Of a DNA stretch of 64,000 bases, positions 10,437 through 21,425 are shown piece after piece (the first letter of the stretch is position 1; each line of letters starts with the position of its first letter). Under the pieces are notes generated by a model. The model saw nothing but the letters and a program-made list of their open reading frames with translations, did not search any database and was not told the DNA's origin. This DNA is from Sabellastarte sp. h YS-2021 (Eukaryota > Annelida > Polychaeta > Sabellida > Sabellidae). Location of the stretch: NCBI GenBank assembly GCA_964017235.1, contig OZ024932.1, positions 82,277,451 through 82,341,450 on the forward strand. The letters run 5' to 3'. Both the position numbers and the translations under genes were made by a program.

Positions 10437-10820
10437 CTAACCCAGTCTGATAGTGTGACCCACAGCATGCAGGAATTCGGGAAGTGTTTTCTGTTGTCCT
10501 TGGAATTCAGTACAGAGTTGTTTCAGTTTTTTCTGCAAGCTGACTGTTGCCATTCTCACTCTTTTTTGTGGCAGCTCACCTCTAGAAGCCTGTAGAAGCT
10601 GGGTAGACACCAAAGCCTGGTCTTTCTGTAGACATTCCAGAGCCACCCATACTGAGGGGTGATCATGGCCTACCATTTGTCTGAATCCATGATTCCAGGC
10701 TTCACAGCTATTATTTGTCCTATGGCCACCTTCCATGGTGGCCTCAAATACATTCCACAACTCAGGTGGGAATAATGGGGCCACTCTTCTCATCCTCAGT
10801 ACAGGCTGCTCACTACCCAA
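10437..10820 (-). pseudogene. Transposase-derived C-terminal fragment (MULE-like)
   Basis: A 127-codon open stretch. It contains LFPPELWNVFEATMEGGHRT followed by NNSCEAWNHGFR, resembling the C-terminal part of MULE-transposase/FLYWCH-type proteins common in invertebrates, where a TNN..E.WH.GF motif follows a PELWN segment. The first codon of the open stretch is TTG and an in-frame TAA lies shortly upstream, so this is either a terminal exon or, more likely, a broken fragment. It lies inside the interval of the hAT-type element but in a different superfamily, so it is either a captured piece or another nested relic. The domain assignment is from memory of the motif only. Confidence 0.5.
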
Positions 10821-11439
10821 TGCTGGTGGAGTAGTGAATTACCCATATATGACCAGTGACACTGGTATTGAAACACATACAAGTTAATCCCCTATTGTAG
10901 CTAAGGCAAACACAGTTGTCATTTTAAGGTAGGTAGCTTCAGGTGTTTATAATTTCATGAATTTTATAATAACATAACACTACATTATGAAAACCAATGT
11001 GGATTAAAATACACATGATGTCATTTATCAATATAAAAGTTAAACACAAGCTAATTGCATTTATGAGATGTCAGAGAAGAAGCTATAACAACATGATGTT
11101 CCAACATGACACTGTCATTATTATGTTATATAATATTTACTGACAAAAAGTATTTATTAAATATGTCTTGTTAGTTTTCTTAGGCACATAATGATAGACA
11201 GCCAAATTTCATATTTATATCTAAAACTTGTCAGTACAGGGTGAAAAAAATCAACAAAAAGTGAAAAATATTAAATGTATTCATAAAAGTATTCATGAAT
11301 ACGAATACTTTTGAAATGTATTCGAATACGAATACTTTACATTTTTCACAAAAGTATTCGAATACGAATATGAATACTTTAAAAAATGTATTCGAATACT
11401 TATGAATACGAATACATTTTGCCCAGGCCTGCCTGTGGC

Positions 11440-11645
11440 TGCCATCTTGTTTTTCAAAATGAGGGCAAAAATATTTTCAGTCAAGATTTTGTAATGATGA
11501 ACATATCCTGCAAATTTGAGATCTCTACGTATAATGCCCTTTGTTCTAGAGGGCCAACAAAACTCCTTGCTGAAAGTCGAAAAATGCCCATGGCGGCTAT
11601 CTTGTTTTTCAAAATGAGGCCAAAAATATTCCAAGGCCAAGTATT
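11440..11645 (+). repeat. Dispersed repeat, flank of the hAT insertion
   Basis: Two tandem units carrying CATCTTGTTTTTCAAAATGA and AAAATATT. The same sequence lies at 34490-34700 directly after a family B array, as it did here before the hAT-type insertion split 6347 from 11432. Confidence 0.75.
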
Positions 11646-11769
11646 ATAAATAATAATATATAATGTTAATAAGTATATTATAATTGCTATAGATACATAT
11701 TTAAAGCGAAGTGGTGTAATTTATCAACAAGAGACTCCACTTTTAAAAAGTTCACAAAGCCCAGAGCCT

Positions 11770-11974
11770 AGGGGCCACGGTGGCAGAGTGGTAACACTCT
11801 CGCCTCCCACCTCTGAGATTGGAGTTTTGAATCAAGGCCTCAACTCAAGTAGGAAAGCTAGTAAGCTGCACAGATAGATTTCTGAGTTGCTTGCCCATAA
11901 AACTACCCATCATGATATGACCTATACAATGTGTTGAAAGAGACGTTAAAACCCAAATAAAGAAATAAATAAAA
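11770..11974 (+). mobile_element. tRNA-derived SINE
   Basis: The head GGGGCCACGGTGGCAGAGTG carries a good Pol III box A (TGGCAGAGTGG, 11781-11791) and a weaker box B (GAGTTTTGAATC, near 11821-11832), as in tRNA-derived SINEs. A body follows and then a tail TTGAAAGAGACGTTAAAACC with an A-rich AATAAA-type end. Orientation is sense (+). No flanking duplication was resolved. Confidence 0.75.
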
Positions 11975-13080
11975 GCTAGAGTTTTACACAAAGCTATCAG
12001 TTGGAGTTATGGCAAGCATAAGTACAAATGAATGTCCCAGGTTACAATAGGTAATAATGGGTACAATAAAGAAGCAGAATTATCAATAGAATTCTACTGA
12101 TGAGAGCAAATAATGGCCTTTGTGCTATAAAACACATGATTCTCTGTATGATGGATAAAGCTTCCATGTTTTTCAGTATGGCTACTCGCCAATCTACACA
12201 GATAGATTTCTGAGCTTCTTGGCTGTGTTTAAAAAAGAACAACCTCAATAGTATAAATACCCAAGCAACGTAATAAAAGAACAAAGGAAATCTGCTTTGT
12301 TAATACATGTATATTTTTCACATGATTGATAAAATTAGCTGGTATAAATATCGTAAAGGGTTATGTATAAAATATTGAAACACTCAAAGATTCATTAGTC
12401 CCAACAAAAGGATCAGTAAAAGTATATTATTTATGGATAACATATCCCTTAAATGACCCTCATGCTTATAAATGTTTTCACTTTGGTGTAAATTAAATCC
12501 CACTGATAGCTATAAGCCTATTACATGTATAACTACCAAGTTAATGGATTGTCCACTGTTCATTATTGTGAGTTTTTTGTGACACATTATTCTACATTTA
12601 AATTTTGAATGTGACCCACTCAAAACTTTTGTATCACGATGTAAATACAAAATCATTATAATAAAGAAACATACCGATATATATTGCATGAGACTTAATA
12701 AGAATTTAATATAATATTCATCATATTTTGTAACACTAAAACATAAACTTTTTAAAAACATCAAAGAACACTGTGAACACTGTATATTTCTTATAAACTA
12801 CGCTCTTAAACTCCTGCAACATTTTTACTAACTTGTTGCAAGAAAAAACACCATTGCTGATGTAAGGCCAACCTATCATTTCTATTGATGAGGGGAATGT
12901 TATTTGCAAATGTACCAGATGCAACACTGATTATGGTGAATGAAAAATTAGACCAGAAAAGTACAAGAAAAAAATAGACAGCATGAATAATACAATATAG
13001 AAGATGAGCAATAAACTGTCTCTTTTATATTTACTTTGAAACAGATTTCATGAATCATGGGACATAATGGAAGATGCAAT
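11975..13080. other. Intron 2, nothing recognised
   Basis: AT-rich sequence with no convincing open frame, tandem repeat or transposon end. Confidence 0.4.
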
Positions 13081-13081
13081 A

Positions 13082-13616
13082 CCTCTTTCACACTACAGGC
13101 GGTATCACCTGCAGTAACCCTCATTTGGGGCTATGACCCTGTCCTTGGATCGCTGTCTGACATCCGTGTGCAACCTTGCGAGTCAGTGGTGAACCGTCCA
13201 TTACCTTGTATGTCCTACGAAGTTTTAGACTCTTTCAAATTTCCGTCTCAGACTTCAGTACTGTGGGTATGTGCAGAAGCTTCTGCACATGCCCGTATGA
13301 ATTTCTTTCTAAAGTAAACCAAAGGTGTGGTCCACGGTTTACATAAGGTTGTGATTCAGTCATCTTTCATTGTAATACTGCGACATAAGGTGAGTTAGGA
13401 CATTAGTTGTTTCATCCGACGGCTACCGAAGGTGAGTTCAGGTACTTTGTAGCACTGTCATTCTGCTATTATTGACAGTTAAAAAACCGTGTCCAATCAG
13501 TGGCCGTCTGCCTGTAGTGTGAACAACTCGTACGAAATGGGGGCGACTTAGAGGCGGTTCCACCGCCAAGAAAAACTTCTAACCGTGGGACGTCCCGAAT
13601 GTAGTGTGAAAGGGGC
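13082..13616. mobile_element. MITE with TTTCACACTACA ends
   Basis: CCTCTTTCACACTACA at the left and TGTAGTGTGAAAGGGG at the right form short imperfect terminal inverted repeats about 535 bp apart. The interior is less AT-rich than its surroundings and has no coding capacity worth calling. Target duplication unclear. Confidence 0.55.
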
Positions 13617-14150
13617 ATTAAGTCACTAACTGACAACTGGTGCTCAATTGTATATCATTTTTAATGTTCAACAAGATTTCATTAGCCGTCTTACACCTGG
13701 TGCACATTGTTTCATGTTGGCCTTTCATGCTACATGCAAGTCAAAAATATGTAACTAGTTGGGGCTCATTTCTCACTCGATGTGCTTTATGTTTTTGTAG
13801 TATCCAGCAGGTTTGATACGTCAGGATTTGTATTTGGGTAGGATGCATTCGACACAACATGGACTATGTTTCCAGATAGAGGCAGATTTTTTAAATTTAT
13901 AAATTACCTGCCACAAGCTCTCATGTGCTAAACAAAAATGTACATGCCAGAGGGTAGGGGGAGGGCACAATGCCTATACGGGGTGGCTTGTTTTTAAAGA
14001 TGCACCACCAATATATGAGGTCCATTTATGGGGTAATTAGGGCAAGGTCATGATGCAAAATTCAAAGATGTGTTGATATAGTGCATCAATACATCTTAGG
14101 ATTTTTAATATAAAAAACATATTTTCAGCTCTGCCAAAAAAAAAAAAAAA
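13617..14150. other. Intron 2, nothing recognised; A-run at end
   Basis: No feature found until a run of about 19 A at 14137-14155. Confidence 0.4.
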
Positions 14151-14400
14151 AAAATAGCCGAGATGCCCTTACCCCACAGCCTGGGGAAATAGTTTTCAAC
14201 ACCATGACATATAGAAGTAGTGAAACAGCACAAAGACCAGGATACTTCCAGCGCAGTGTCACTTATATAAAGGTCCAAATAATGTTTAAGTAGAGAAAGT
14301 AACATCTATTTTAGAGAAAGAAAATGTATGCAAAGATAAAGTACTAAAACAAGACAATTCAATAGCAAAATGACTGCATTAATCAATAAACTAAAAAAAG
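14151..14400 (+). repeat. Dispersed repeat R, copy 1
   Basis: Contains GCCTGGGGAAATAGTTTTCA followed by an ACACCATGA segment and TATAAAGGTCC. Further copies lie at 31810-31990 and 36410-36640, each directly after a 155-bp family D array. Preceded here by an A-run. Confidence 0.7.
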
Positions 14401-14449
14401 GAAGCTGTAAAATTTATTAATTGGAGAAAGGATGTCAATGGAAATAGCA

Positions 14450-15210
14450 TAACTAGACTAAGGACGCATCTGTGGCCAGATGCAGAATGTATCCACTGGC
14501 AAAGGCAAAGGTAGCTATTACTCAGCTATGCCACGAGGTAGAGGTCTGAAATTTTACTATGTTATAGCTGACCCAAAAGTAGCTGAATAACATATTTATA
14601 CAAAATTCTCTAAATGCAATAGTTTTCAAGTTACAAGTTATTTTACTCATGTTGGAAGTTACTGAAAAGCTGAATAACATATTTTAAGTAAAGTTCTAAA
14701 TGCAATACTTTTCAAGTTATACTTGGTTTAGTGTTGAGTAAGAACCTCAAAAGTAGCTATTACTCAGCTATGCAATGAGCCACAGGTCTGGAATTTTACT
14801 ACGTTATAGCTGCCTCAAAATAGGTGAATAACATCTTGAAACTAAATAATCTAAATGCAACAGTTTTCAAGTTATAAGTGATTTACTCAACAGTGATAAC
14901 CTAAAAGTAGCTATTACTCAGCTATGCCATGAGCTACAGGTCTGAAATTTTATTATGTTATAGCTGACCGAAAAGTAGATGAATAACATATTTGCACAAA
15001 ATTCTCTAAATGTAATACTAGTAGTTTTCAAGTTACAAGTGATTTTACTCATGATGGAAGTTAGTGAAAAATCCAAAAGTAGCTATTACTCACTTAGCTA
15101 TTGAGATAGACACCCAAGTTACTGACCATGTTGTAGCTATGAAAAAAATAGCTGAATATCATATTTTAACAAACTGCTCTAAATGCAGTGTTGATTCTAG
15201 AAATTTTGAA
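14450..15210 (+). repeat. 155-bp array, family D (copy 1)
   Basis: Begins with AACTAGACTAAGGACGCATC, the same start motif as at 5911. It then has about five diverged units carrying AGTAGCTATTACTCAGCTAT, GAGCTACAGGTCTG, ACTATGTTATAGCTGACC and GCAATAGTTTTCAAGTTA. Confidence 0.8.
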
Positions 15211-15828
15211 ATGTGGGGGCAGTTATCCCCCATGTCCGAAAAATGTGGGGGCTTGGTCAATAAAAATGGGAACTTTTACATCCGCCAAAGAGGGGTTAAT
15301 TTCGGAAGCATCTGTCTGTCCGTATGTTTGTTACGCCCCTGTTCCACCAAAGGACTAAGCCCTGATCCTGTCTGCGACCCTTAATCGTGGACAGTCGGTG
15401 AAGTAAATGGTAAAATGGGCGGGAATACACAAATGCTACTGTATGGATCTTCGTGAAAAAAATTGAAGATGGAAACTGATCCAACTTAGATCACATTAAT
15501 TTTTATTATCTGGATCACTGCTTGGATAAAAAAAATATTAAAGACCTGGGGCCATATTCTAGAACAATACTTTTCTAGCAATATTTTTTTAAAATAGATG
15601 AAAGACCAAATGCTTTAAACTGGGGAACTCATGGCCATAGCACCCAAGTCATTAATATTCATGAGATGATATGAGGTCATAGATTTCCGATTTCCATTGG
15701 GGTTTTCTAGCAATATTTTATAAAATGGAACCCTCGACAAAGATCTAACACTTTAAACTTGAGAACTCACGGCCATAGCTCCCAACTCATTAATATTCAT
15801 GAGAAGATATGAGGTAGTACACATGCTG
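15211..15828. other. Unassigned; two 126-bp diverged repeats
   Basis: No gene. Between about 15550 and 15815 a unit containing TTTCTAGCAATATTTT, GAACTCA.GGCCATAGC and CATTAATATTCATGAGA occurs twice. Confidence 0.45.
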
Positions 15829-15830
15829 TA

Positions 15831-16053
15831 CTGCTTCCCTCCATAAGTTGGCCGCAGTCATAAGTTGGCCGCGGCTCATCTACAGGCTCCAGAAAGACAA
15901 ATAGGTTATTGTACACCAATGAAAACTAGCATATAATAAATTTAACAATAATACATGGTTTCAGAGTGTAGGAGGCCACTCATGTTAAAGCCCTGTGAAG
16001 CTGTGGTGAGGGCGGCCAACTTATGACTGCGGCCAACTTATGCAGGGAAGCAG
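15831..16053. mobile_element. Palindromic MITE 1, TA target duplication
   Basis: The 41-bp end CTGCTTCCCTCCATAAGTTG, continuing through GGCCGC repeats, is inverted at the other end (about 16013-16053). It is flanked by TA at 15829-15830 and 16054-16055, as in Tc1/mariner-type MITEs. 223 bp, non-coding. Confidence 0.85.
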
Positions 16054-16055
16054 TA

Positions 16056-16272
16056 GTGGTGGTGGACCAGTTCACGCCCGGGTACCAATTCACGCCCACC
16101 CTCAATTTTCTTGAAGATTTATGATTTTTCATAGAGAAGATGTTTACCACATTCTAGATAATCATCAAATTGATCATATACATTTCTAACTTATTGTTTA
16201 ACTGTGATTATTTTGGATAAATTTAGGGGTGGGCGTGAATTGGTACCCGGGCGTGAACTGGTCCACCACCAC
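16056..16272. mobile_element. Palindromic MITE 2, TA target duplication
   Basis: The end GTGGTGGTGGACCAGTTCAC, continuing through CCCGGGTACC, is inverted at 16225-16272. It is flanked by TA at 16054-16055, shared with MITE 1, and at 16273-16274. 217 bp, non-coding. Confidence 0.85.
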
Positions 16273-16274
16273 TA

Positions 16275-16562
16275 TGAACTGGTTCAACAGTATTATTGTT
16301 AGTATCTGACGTTTGCATCATCCACTTCCGAACTGTAGTATCCATTTTGTTTTCATATGAAATAACATTTTTCACTGAAAAAACGACGAAATATAGCCTT
16401 CATGATGATAAAATTAAAGGATTCTGCCGAAACGATCGGTGCCCCTCCATTTTGTAAACATGCGGGATCACGTCTTCTACCGAACGCGCCGAATATACCG
16501 AAATGCGGGCTAGTACTAAAACTCGCGAGATATCGCGTATCCCGTGCTCTAGAAGCATAACT
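16275..16562. other. Unassigned intron sequence
   Basis: Slightly higher GC with several CpG-containing words (CTCGCGAGATATCGCG at 16523-16538). No gene or repeat recognised. Confidence 0.35.
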
Positions 16563-17437
16563 GTAAATGTAATACTTTTCAAGTTATAATTGAGTTAGTG
16601 CATGATTTCATTAATTTTAATGCATTAAAAATTATTTTAAAAATTCATAAAAAAACTTTAACATGTGAAAGCTCTCCCAAAAGTAGGTGAATGAGTTATT
16701 TGAGAAGATTTGGCTATCTGCAATACTTTTAGAGATAATTTGCATTTACTCATTTTGAGTAGGTGAGTAATTAGCTACGGGTCTGAAACTTCACCAAGTG
16801 AAAGCTCTCCCAAAAGCAGGTGAATGAGTTATTTGAGAAAAACTGGCTATCTGCAATACTTTTAGAGATAATTCGCATTTACTCATTTTGAATAGGTGAG
16901 TAATTACCTACGGGTCTGGAACTTCACCAAGTGAAAGCTCTTCCAAAAGTAGATGACTGAGTTATTTGAGAAAAATTGGCATCTGCAATACTTTTAGAGA
17001 TAATTAGCATTTACTCATTTTGAGTAGGTGAATAATTAGCTACGGGTATGAAACTTCACCAAGTGAAAGCTCTCCCAAAAGTAGATGAATGAGTTATTTG
17101 AGAAAAATTGGCTATCTGCAATACTTTTACAGATAATTAGCATTTACTCATTTTGAGTAGGTGAATAATTAGCTATAGGTCTGAAACTTCACCAAGTGAA
17201 AGCTCTCCTAAAAGTAGGTGAATGAGTTATTTGAGAAGATTTGGCTATCTGCAATACTTTTAGACATAATTAGCATTTACTCATTTTGAGTAGGTGAGTA
17301 ACTAGCTACGCATCTGAAACTTAACCAAGTGAAAGCTCTCCCAAAAGTAGGTGAATGAGTTATTTGAGAAAAAATGGCTACCTGCAATACTTTTAGAGAT
17401 AATTCGCATTTACTCATTTTGAGTAGGTGAGTAAGTA
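16563..17437 (+). repeat. 133-bp satellite, family A (copy 1, left part)
   Basis: A short family D-like lead-in, then about six units with GAAAGCTCTCCCAAAAGTAG, GTGAATGAGTTATTTGAG, TATCTGCAATACTTTTAGAG and TTTACTCATTTTGAGTAGGT. The array is broken by the LINE at 17438 and resumes at 19756. Confidence 0.9.
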
Positions 17438-19714
17438 GGCCAAAGTTCACCAAACCATTTTCCCCTTAGCATAGGATACTCTAGTTCACTATTAAGCTCT
17501 ATTTATAAACTCATGTCCGGCGTAATTGCGAATAGACTACGAAACACTCTAGATACTATTATATCTAACACCCAAACAGGCTTCCTATCTGGTAGACAGA
17601 TTAGTGACAATACTAGACTAATTTATGATTTAATGCATATTGCAGAAAATAAAAAAATAGCAGGTATGCTAATGCTCATTGACTTTGAAAAGGCATTTGA
17701 TTCGATATCCTGGAATTTTTTATACAATACCTTGCTATTCTTTGGTTTTAGTCAGAGCTTCATAAAATGGATTAAGATGTTTAACAACAATATAGAGGCA
17801 TATGTACTCCAGTGTGGCAAACTGTCACCCAAAATTACAATAGGGCGAGGCTGCAGACAAGGAGACCCCATATCATCATATCTTTTCTTGTTAGCTGCAG
17901 AAATATTATCTTTATTAGTAAACCAAAGTCAGAATATAAGGGGCTTTAAAATTAATGGCATAGAGTTTAAATTAACGCAGTTTGCAGATGATACTACACT
18001 TATTTTGGATGGTTCTCAACCCTCTCTTCAGGCGGCACTAAATATTCTTGAAATCTATGGAAATTATTCTGGCCTCAAAATGAATAAAGAAAAAACAAAA
18101 GTAATATGGATAGGCAAAAAAAGACTGTCTAAAGAAAAATTAAATGTATCTGTTAAGTTAGACTGGGGAAGTACGGAATTTACTCTATTAGGATTGGATT
18201 TTTCGACAGATTTAAACAAAATGGAAGAAATCAATTATACAAAAATTTATGAAAAAATGAATGGTGAAATTAATAAATGGAAAAATAGAAAATTAACACC
18301 ATTTGGAAAAATTAGTATTATCAAGTCAAATGTATTGTCCAAAGGTATACATGTAATGACATCCCTGCCTACACCGGAAACTTTCCTAAGCAAAGTAAAT
18401 TCTTTATTGTACTCCTTTTTGTGGAATAATAAACCCGATAAAATTAAAAGAACAACTATTTGTCAGGATTTCTCCAATGGAGGATTAGCAATGGTGAATA
18501 TATATCATTTCGAGAAAGCCTTGAAAACAAATTGGGTCAAAAGAATTTTCATACAAATGGAATCTCAGTGGCGAAGTCTGCTTTTATCAACTTGTAAAAA
18601 CTTAAATAACCTAACAAAACTTGGTGGTAACTATGGTATCATTTTAAAGCAAAAAGTGCAAAATTCGTTCTGGCAAAGGATATTTGAATATTGGAGTTCC
18701 CTAACAAACAGTCTAGCTCTTAATTCTAACAGCGATATTGTACAATCTTGTCTCTGGTACAATGCACACATTTCATCTGAAAATCTATATTACCCTATGT
18801 GGGCAGAAAAAGGAATTCTGTTTGTTGGTGATCTACTACTCTCAAACGGCGAAATACTAAAATTAAAAGATATTGAAAGAATATTTAAAATTACTATCAA
18901 TACTTTTTACTATTACAGAATTAAATTACTACTTAAAACCTTTATAGAAACCAACAAAAAAGATTGTTCCTTTGCTAGCACTCAACCCATTTATCCTTTT
19001 CACTTGAAATGTCTTAGTGGAAATAGTGGATGTAAAACTCTATATAAAATGTTTAGCAACAATGCCTATTCCAACACTGTTCCTTTGTGTAGAATTAAAT
19101 GGGGAGAGTTGTTAGGTGAATCAGATAATGAGCAAACATGGAAACTTGTATTTAAAGCTTGTTGTAAGTCTGTGTTGGACAATTCCATAATTTGGCTACA
19201 ATATAAGATTTTATTTGATATATTACCAACAAGGGATTATCTGTACAAGCTAAAACTAACTGATAATAATTTGTGTGTATTCTGCCACTGCTCCCCAGAA
19301 ACAATTATACACTTGTTTTGTGAGTGCAATAAAGTACAGGACCTATGGTCCAACATTAAGCAGTGGATGTTTATGAAAACTGGAATAACGATTAACTTTT
19401 CAAAATCAATTAAACTATTAGGATTTCATGAAATGGACCATAAATACTGGCCTTTAAATCTTGTAATATTGTTAACAAAAAAATATATCTTCAGTTGTGC
19501 ACGTAAAGAACTAAGATTAAATATATTCAATCTTCAAAATGAAGTATATAGAGTATTTTCAGAGCAAAAAATGCTCTTTGATGTTAAATCACAGCAAATT
19601 ATATTTGATAAAAGATGGGAGTTATGGAAAAACCTATTTGTATAGATTGTTATGTAAACTGAAATCTATGTAGTCATTGCAACCAATGTCTTTGTAAACT
19701 CTGCATTTTGAACA

Positions 19715-19755
<41 letters not shown>
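17438..19755 (+). mobile_element. 5'-truncated LINE (L1/Tx1-like)
   Basis: Begins inside the reverse transcriptase domain and ends with an AATAAA (19714-19719) merged into a 39-base A-run (19717-19755). Inserted in the 133-bp satellite in the + orientation, antisense to ZRANB1. The satellite phase on the two sides shows no target duplication; about half a unit is missing across the insertion. Confidence 0.85.
17513..19645 (+). CDS. LINE reverse transcriptase, 5'-truncated ORF2
   Basis: A 710-codon frame from the first ATG; the frame stays open upstream to near the element boundary (SSLLSSIYKL before the ATG), so the ATG is internal and the true start is lost. RT motifs in order: IDFEKAFDS (residues 56-64), GRGCRQGDPISSYLF (111-125) and the catalytic FADD (157-160). 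A long thumb/connector follows, and near the C-terminus a Cys-rich CVFCHC...HLFCEC zf-RVT-type knuckle. The endonuclease domain is absent. Motif style points to the L1/Tx1 group. The frame has no stops, so the copy is young, but without endonuclease and 5' end it should be inactive. Confidence 0.85.
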   Translation: MSGVIANRLRNTLDTIISNTQTGFLSGRQISDNTRLIYDLMHIAENKKIAGMLMLIDFEKAFDSISWNFLYNTLLFFGFSQSFIKWIKMFNNNIEAYVLQCGKLSPKITIGRGCRQGDPISSYLFLLAAEILSLLVNQSQNIRGFKINGIEFKLTQFADDTTLILDGSQPSLQAALNILEIYGNYSGLKMNKEKTKVIWIGKKRLSKEKLNVSVKLDWGSTEFTLLGLDFSTDLNKMEEINYTKIYEKMNGEINKWKNRKLTPFGKISIIKSNVLSKGIHVMTSLPTPETFLSKVNSLLYSFLWNNKPDKIKRTTICQDFSNGGLAMVNIYHFEKALKTNWVKRIFIQMESQWRSLLLSTCKNLNNLTKLGGNYGIILKQKVQNSFWQRIFEYWSSLTNSLALNSNSDIVQSCLWYNAHISSENLYYPMWAEKGILFVGDLLLSNGEILKLKDIERIFKITINTFYYYRIKLLLKTFIETNKKDCSFASTQPIYPFHLKCLSGNSGCKTLYKMFSNNAYSNTVPLCRIKWGELLGESDNEQTWKLVFKACCKSVLDNSIIWLQYKILFDILPTRDYLYKLKLTDNNLCVFCHCSPETIIHLFCECNKVQDLWSNIKQWMFMKTGITINFSKSIKLLGFHEMDHKYWPLNLVILLTKKYIFSCARKELRLNIFNLQNEVYRVFSEQKMLFDVKSQQIIFDKRWELWKNLFV

Positions 19756-19757
<2 letters not shown>

Positions 19758-20741
19758 TTTGGCTATCTGCAATACTTTTAGAGATAATTTGCATTTACTC
19801 ATTTTGAGTAGGTGAGTAGCTACGGGTCTGAAACTTCACCAAGTGAAAGCTCTCCCAAAAGCAGGTGAATGAGTTATTTGAGAAAAATTGGCTATCTATA
19901 ATACTTTTAGAGATAATTCGCATTTACTCATTTTGAGTAGGTGAGTAATTACCTACGGGTCTGGAACTTCACCAAGTGAAAGCTCTTCCAAAAGTAGATG
20001 ACTGAGTTATTTGAGAAAAATTGGCATCTGCAATACTTTTAGAGATAATTAGCATTTACTCATTTTGAGTAGGTGAATAATTAGCTACGGGTGTGAAACT
20101 TCACCAAGTGAAAGCTCTCCCAAAAGTAGGTGAATGAGTTATTTGAGAAAAATTGGCTATCTGCAACACTTTTACAGATAATTAGCATTTACTCATTTTG
20201 AGTAGGTGAATAATTAGCTACAGGTCTGAAACTTCACCAAGTGAAAGCTCTCCCAAAAGTAGGTGAATGAGTTATTTGAGAAAAATTGGCTATCTGCAAT
20301 ACTTTTACAGATAATTTGCATTTACTCATTTTGAGTAGGTGAGTAATTAGCTATGGGTCTGAAACTTCACCATGTGAAAGCTCTTCCAAAAGTAGGTGAA
20401 TGAGTTATTTGATAAAATTGGCTATCTGCAATACTTTTAGAGATAATTCACATTTACTCATTTTGAGTAGGTGAGTAATTAGCTATAGGTCTGATACTTC
20501 ACCATGTGAAAGCTCTCCCAAAAGTAGGTGAATGAGTTACTTGAGAAAAATTGGCTATCTGCAATACTTTTAGAGATAATTCACATTTACTCATTTTGAG
20601 TAGGTGAGTAATTAGCAATGGGTCTGAAACTTCACCATGTGAAAGCTCTCCCAAAAGTAGGTGAATGAGTTATTTGAGAAAAAATGGCTATCTGCAATAC
20701 TTTTAAGAGATAATTCGCATTTAGTCATTTTGAGTAGGTGA
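19756..20741 (+). repeat. 133-bp satellite, family A (copy 1, right part)
   Basis: Seven more units continuing the array after the LINE; the last unit runs into the family E repeat at 20742. Confidence 0.9.
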
Positions 20742-21114
20742 TTTTAGACATTTTTGTCTACTACAGGCCTAATTTAGACAAAAACCCTACCAAAAAGATA
20801 GGGTGGCGAGTCCTCTAGCATACCAAGCCACCTGCCAAATATGAAAGAAATCTGGAAAGAAATGTGGACTGTAGGTTGCTAACAAGCAATATTCCACATT
20901 TTACACATTTTTGTCTACCACAGGCCTAATTTAGACATAAACCCTACGAAAAAGATAGGGTGGCGAGTCCTCCACCATATCAAGCCACCTGCCAAATATG
21001 AAAGAAATCTGGAAAGAAATGTGGACTGTAGGTCGCTAACAAGAAATCTCTGCGGACGCGGACGACGACGATGATGAATCCATAGTATCCCCGCTTTGCC
21101 CCGGGGATACAATA
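20742..21114 (+). repeat. Family E tandem-core element, copy 1, with hairpin
   Basis: Two units of about 160 bp with TTTAGACATTTTTGTCTAC, AAAAAGATAGGGTGGCGAGT and GAAAGAAATCTGGAAAGAAA, then a GCGGACGCGGACGACGACGA simple repeat. It ends in a hairpin GTATCCCCG (21085-21093) / CGGGGATAC (21102-21110) followed by AA. Confidence 0.7.
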
Positions 21115-21425
21115 AAAAAAATTCTAAAATTCAAAATGGCTGCCATTTTGGGGGAGGGGAAAATTTTTTGAAAATTCCTCAGATACCCAGTGGGTCGAAA
21201 ATTTCGACGAAATCGCTGTATCTTGCACAGTTAAGGAGATAGAAGTAAATTTGTGTTTTGCCATTTTTGGCAAAAATTCGAAAATGCAAAATGGCCGCCA
21301 TTTTTGGGGAGGGGAAAATTTTTTGAAAATTGCCAAGAGCAGATCCGTTGGATACCCTGTGGGTCGAAAATTTCGACGAAATCACTCTATCTCGCAGGGT
21401 TAAGGAGATAGAAGCAAATTTGTGT
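21115..21425 (+). repeat. 169-bp array fragment, family S
   Basis: Nearly two units with AAAATGGCCGCCATTTTTGG-type palindromic words and GGGTCGAAAATTTCGACGAA. Related to arrays at 50190, 56300 and, more distantly, 39600. Confidence 0.7.

Larger units (their letters stand above)
6356..11431. mobile_element. hAT-type DNA transposon, 8-bp target duplication
   Basis: Ends CAGGCCTGGG / CCCAGGCCTG in inverted orientation, flanked by CCTGTGGC at 6348-6355 and 11432-11439 (8-bp target duplication, the hAT hallmark). Subterminal regions (6366-6510 and 11275-11420) are crowded with copies of the palindrome TATTCGAATAC. A related unoccupied site is seen at 34491-34510 (ACACCTGTGGTGGCCATC), supporting the boundaries. 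Total length is inflated by the nested element at 6662-9920; without it the element is about 1.8 kb. No hAT transposase is recognisable, so it is non-autonomous. Confidence 0.85.

Noticed and set aside
11771..11845. Functional tRNA gene
   Set aside because: Box A is good, but box B is degenerate and no cloverleaf could be drawn; the A-rich tail and body fit a SINE.
13057..13317. 86-codon frame in the TTTCACACTACA MITE
   Set aside because: No domain and inside a non-autonomous element.
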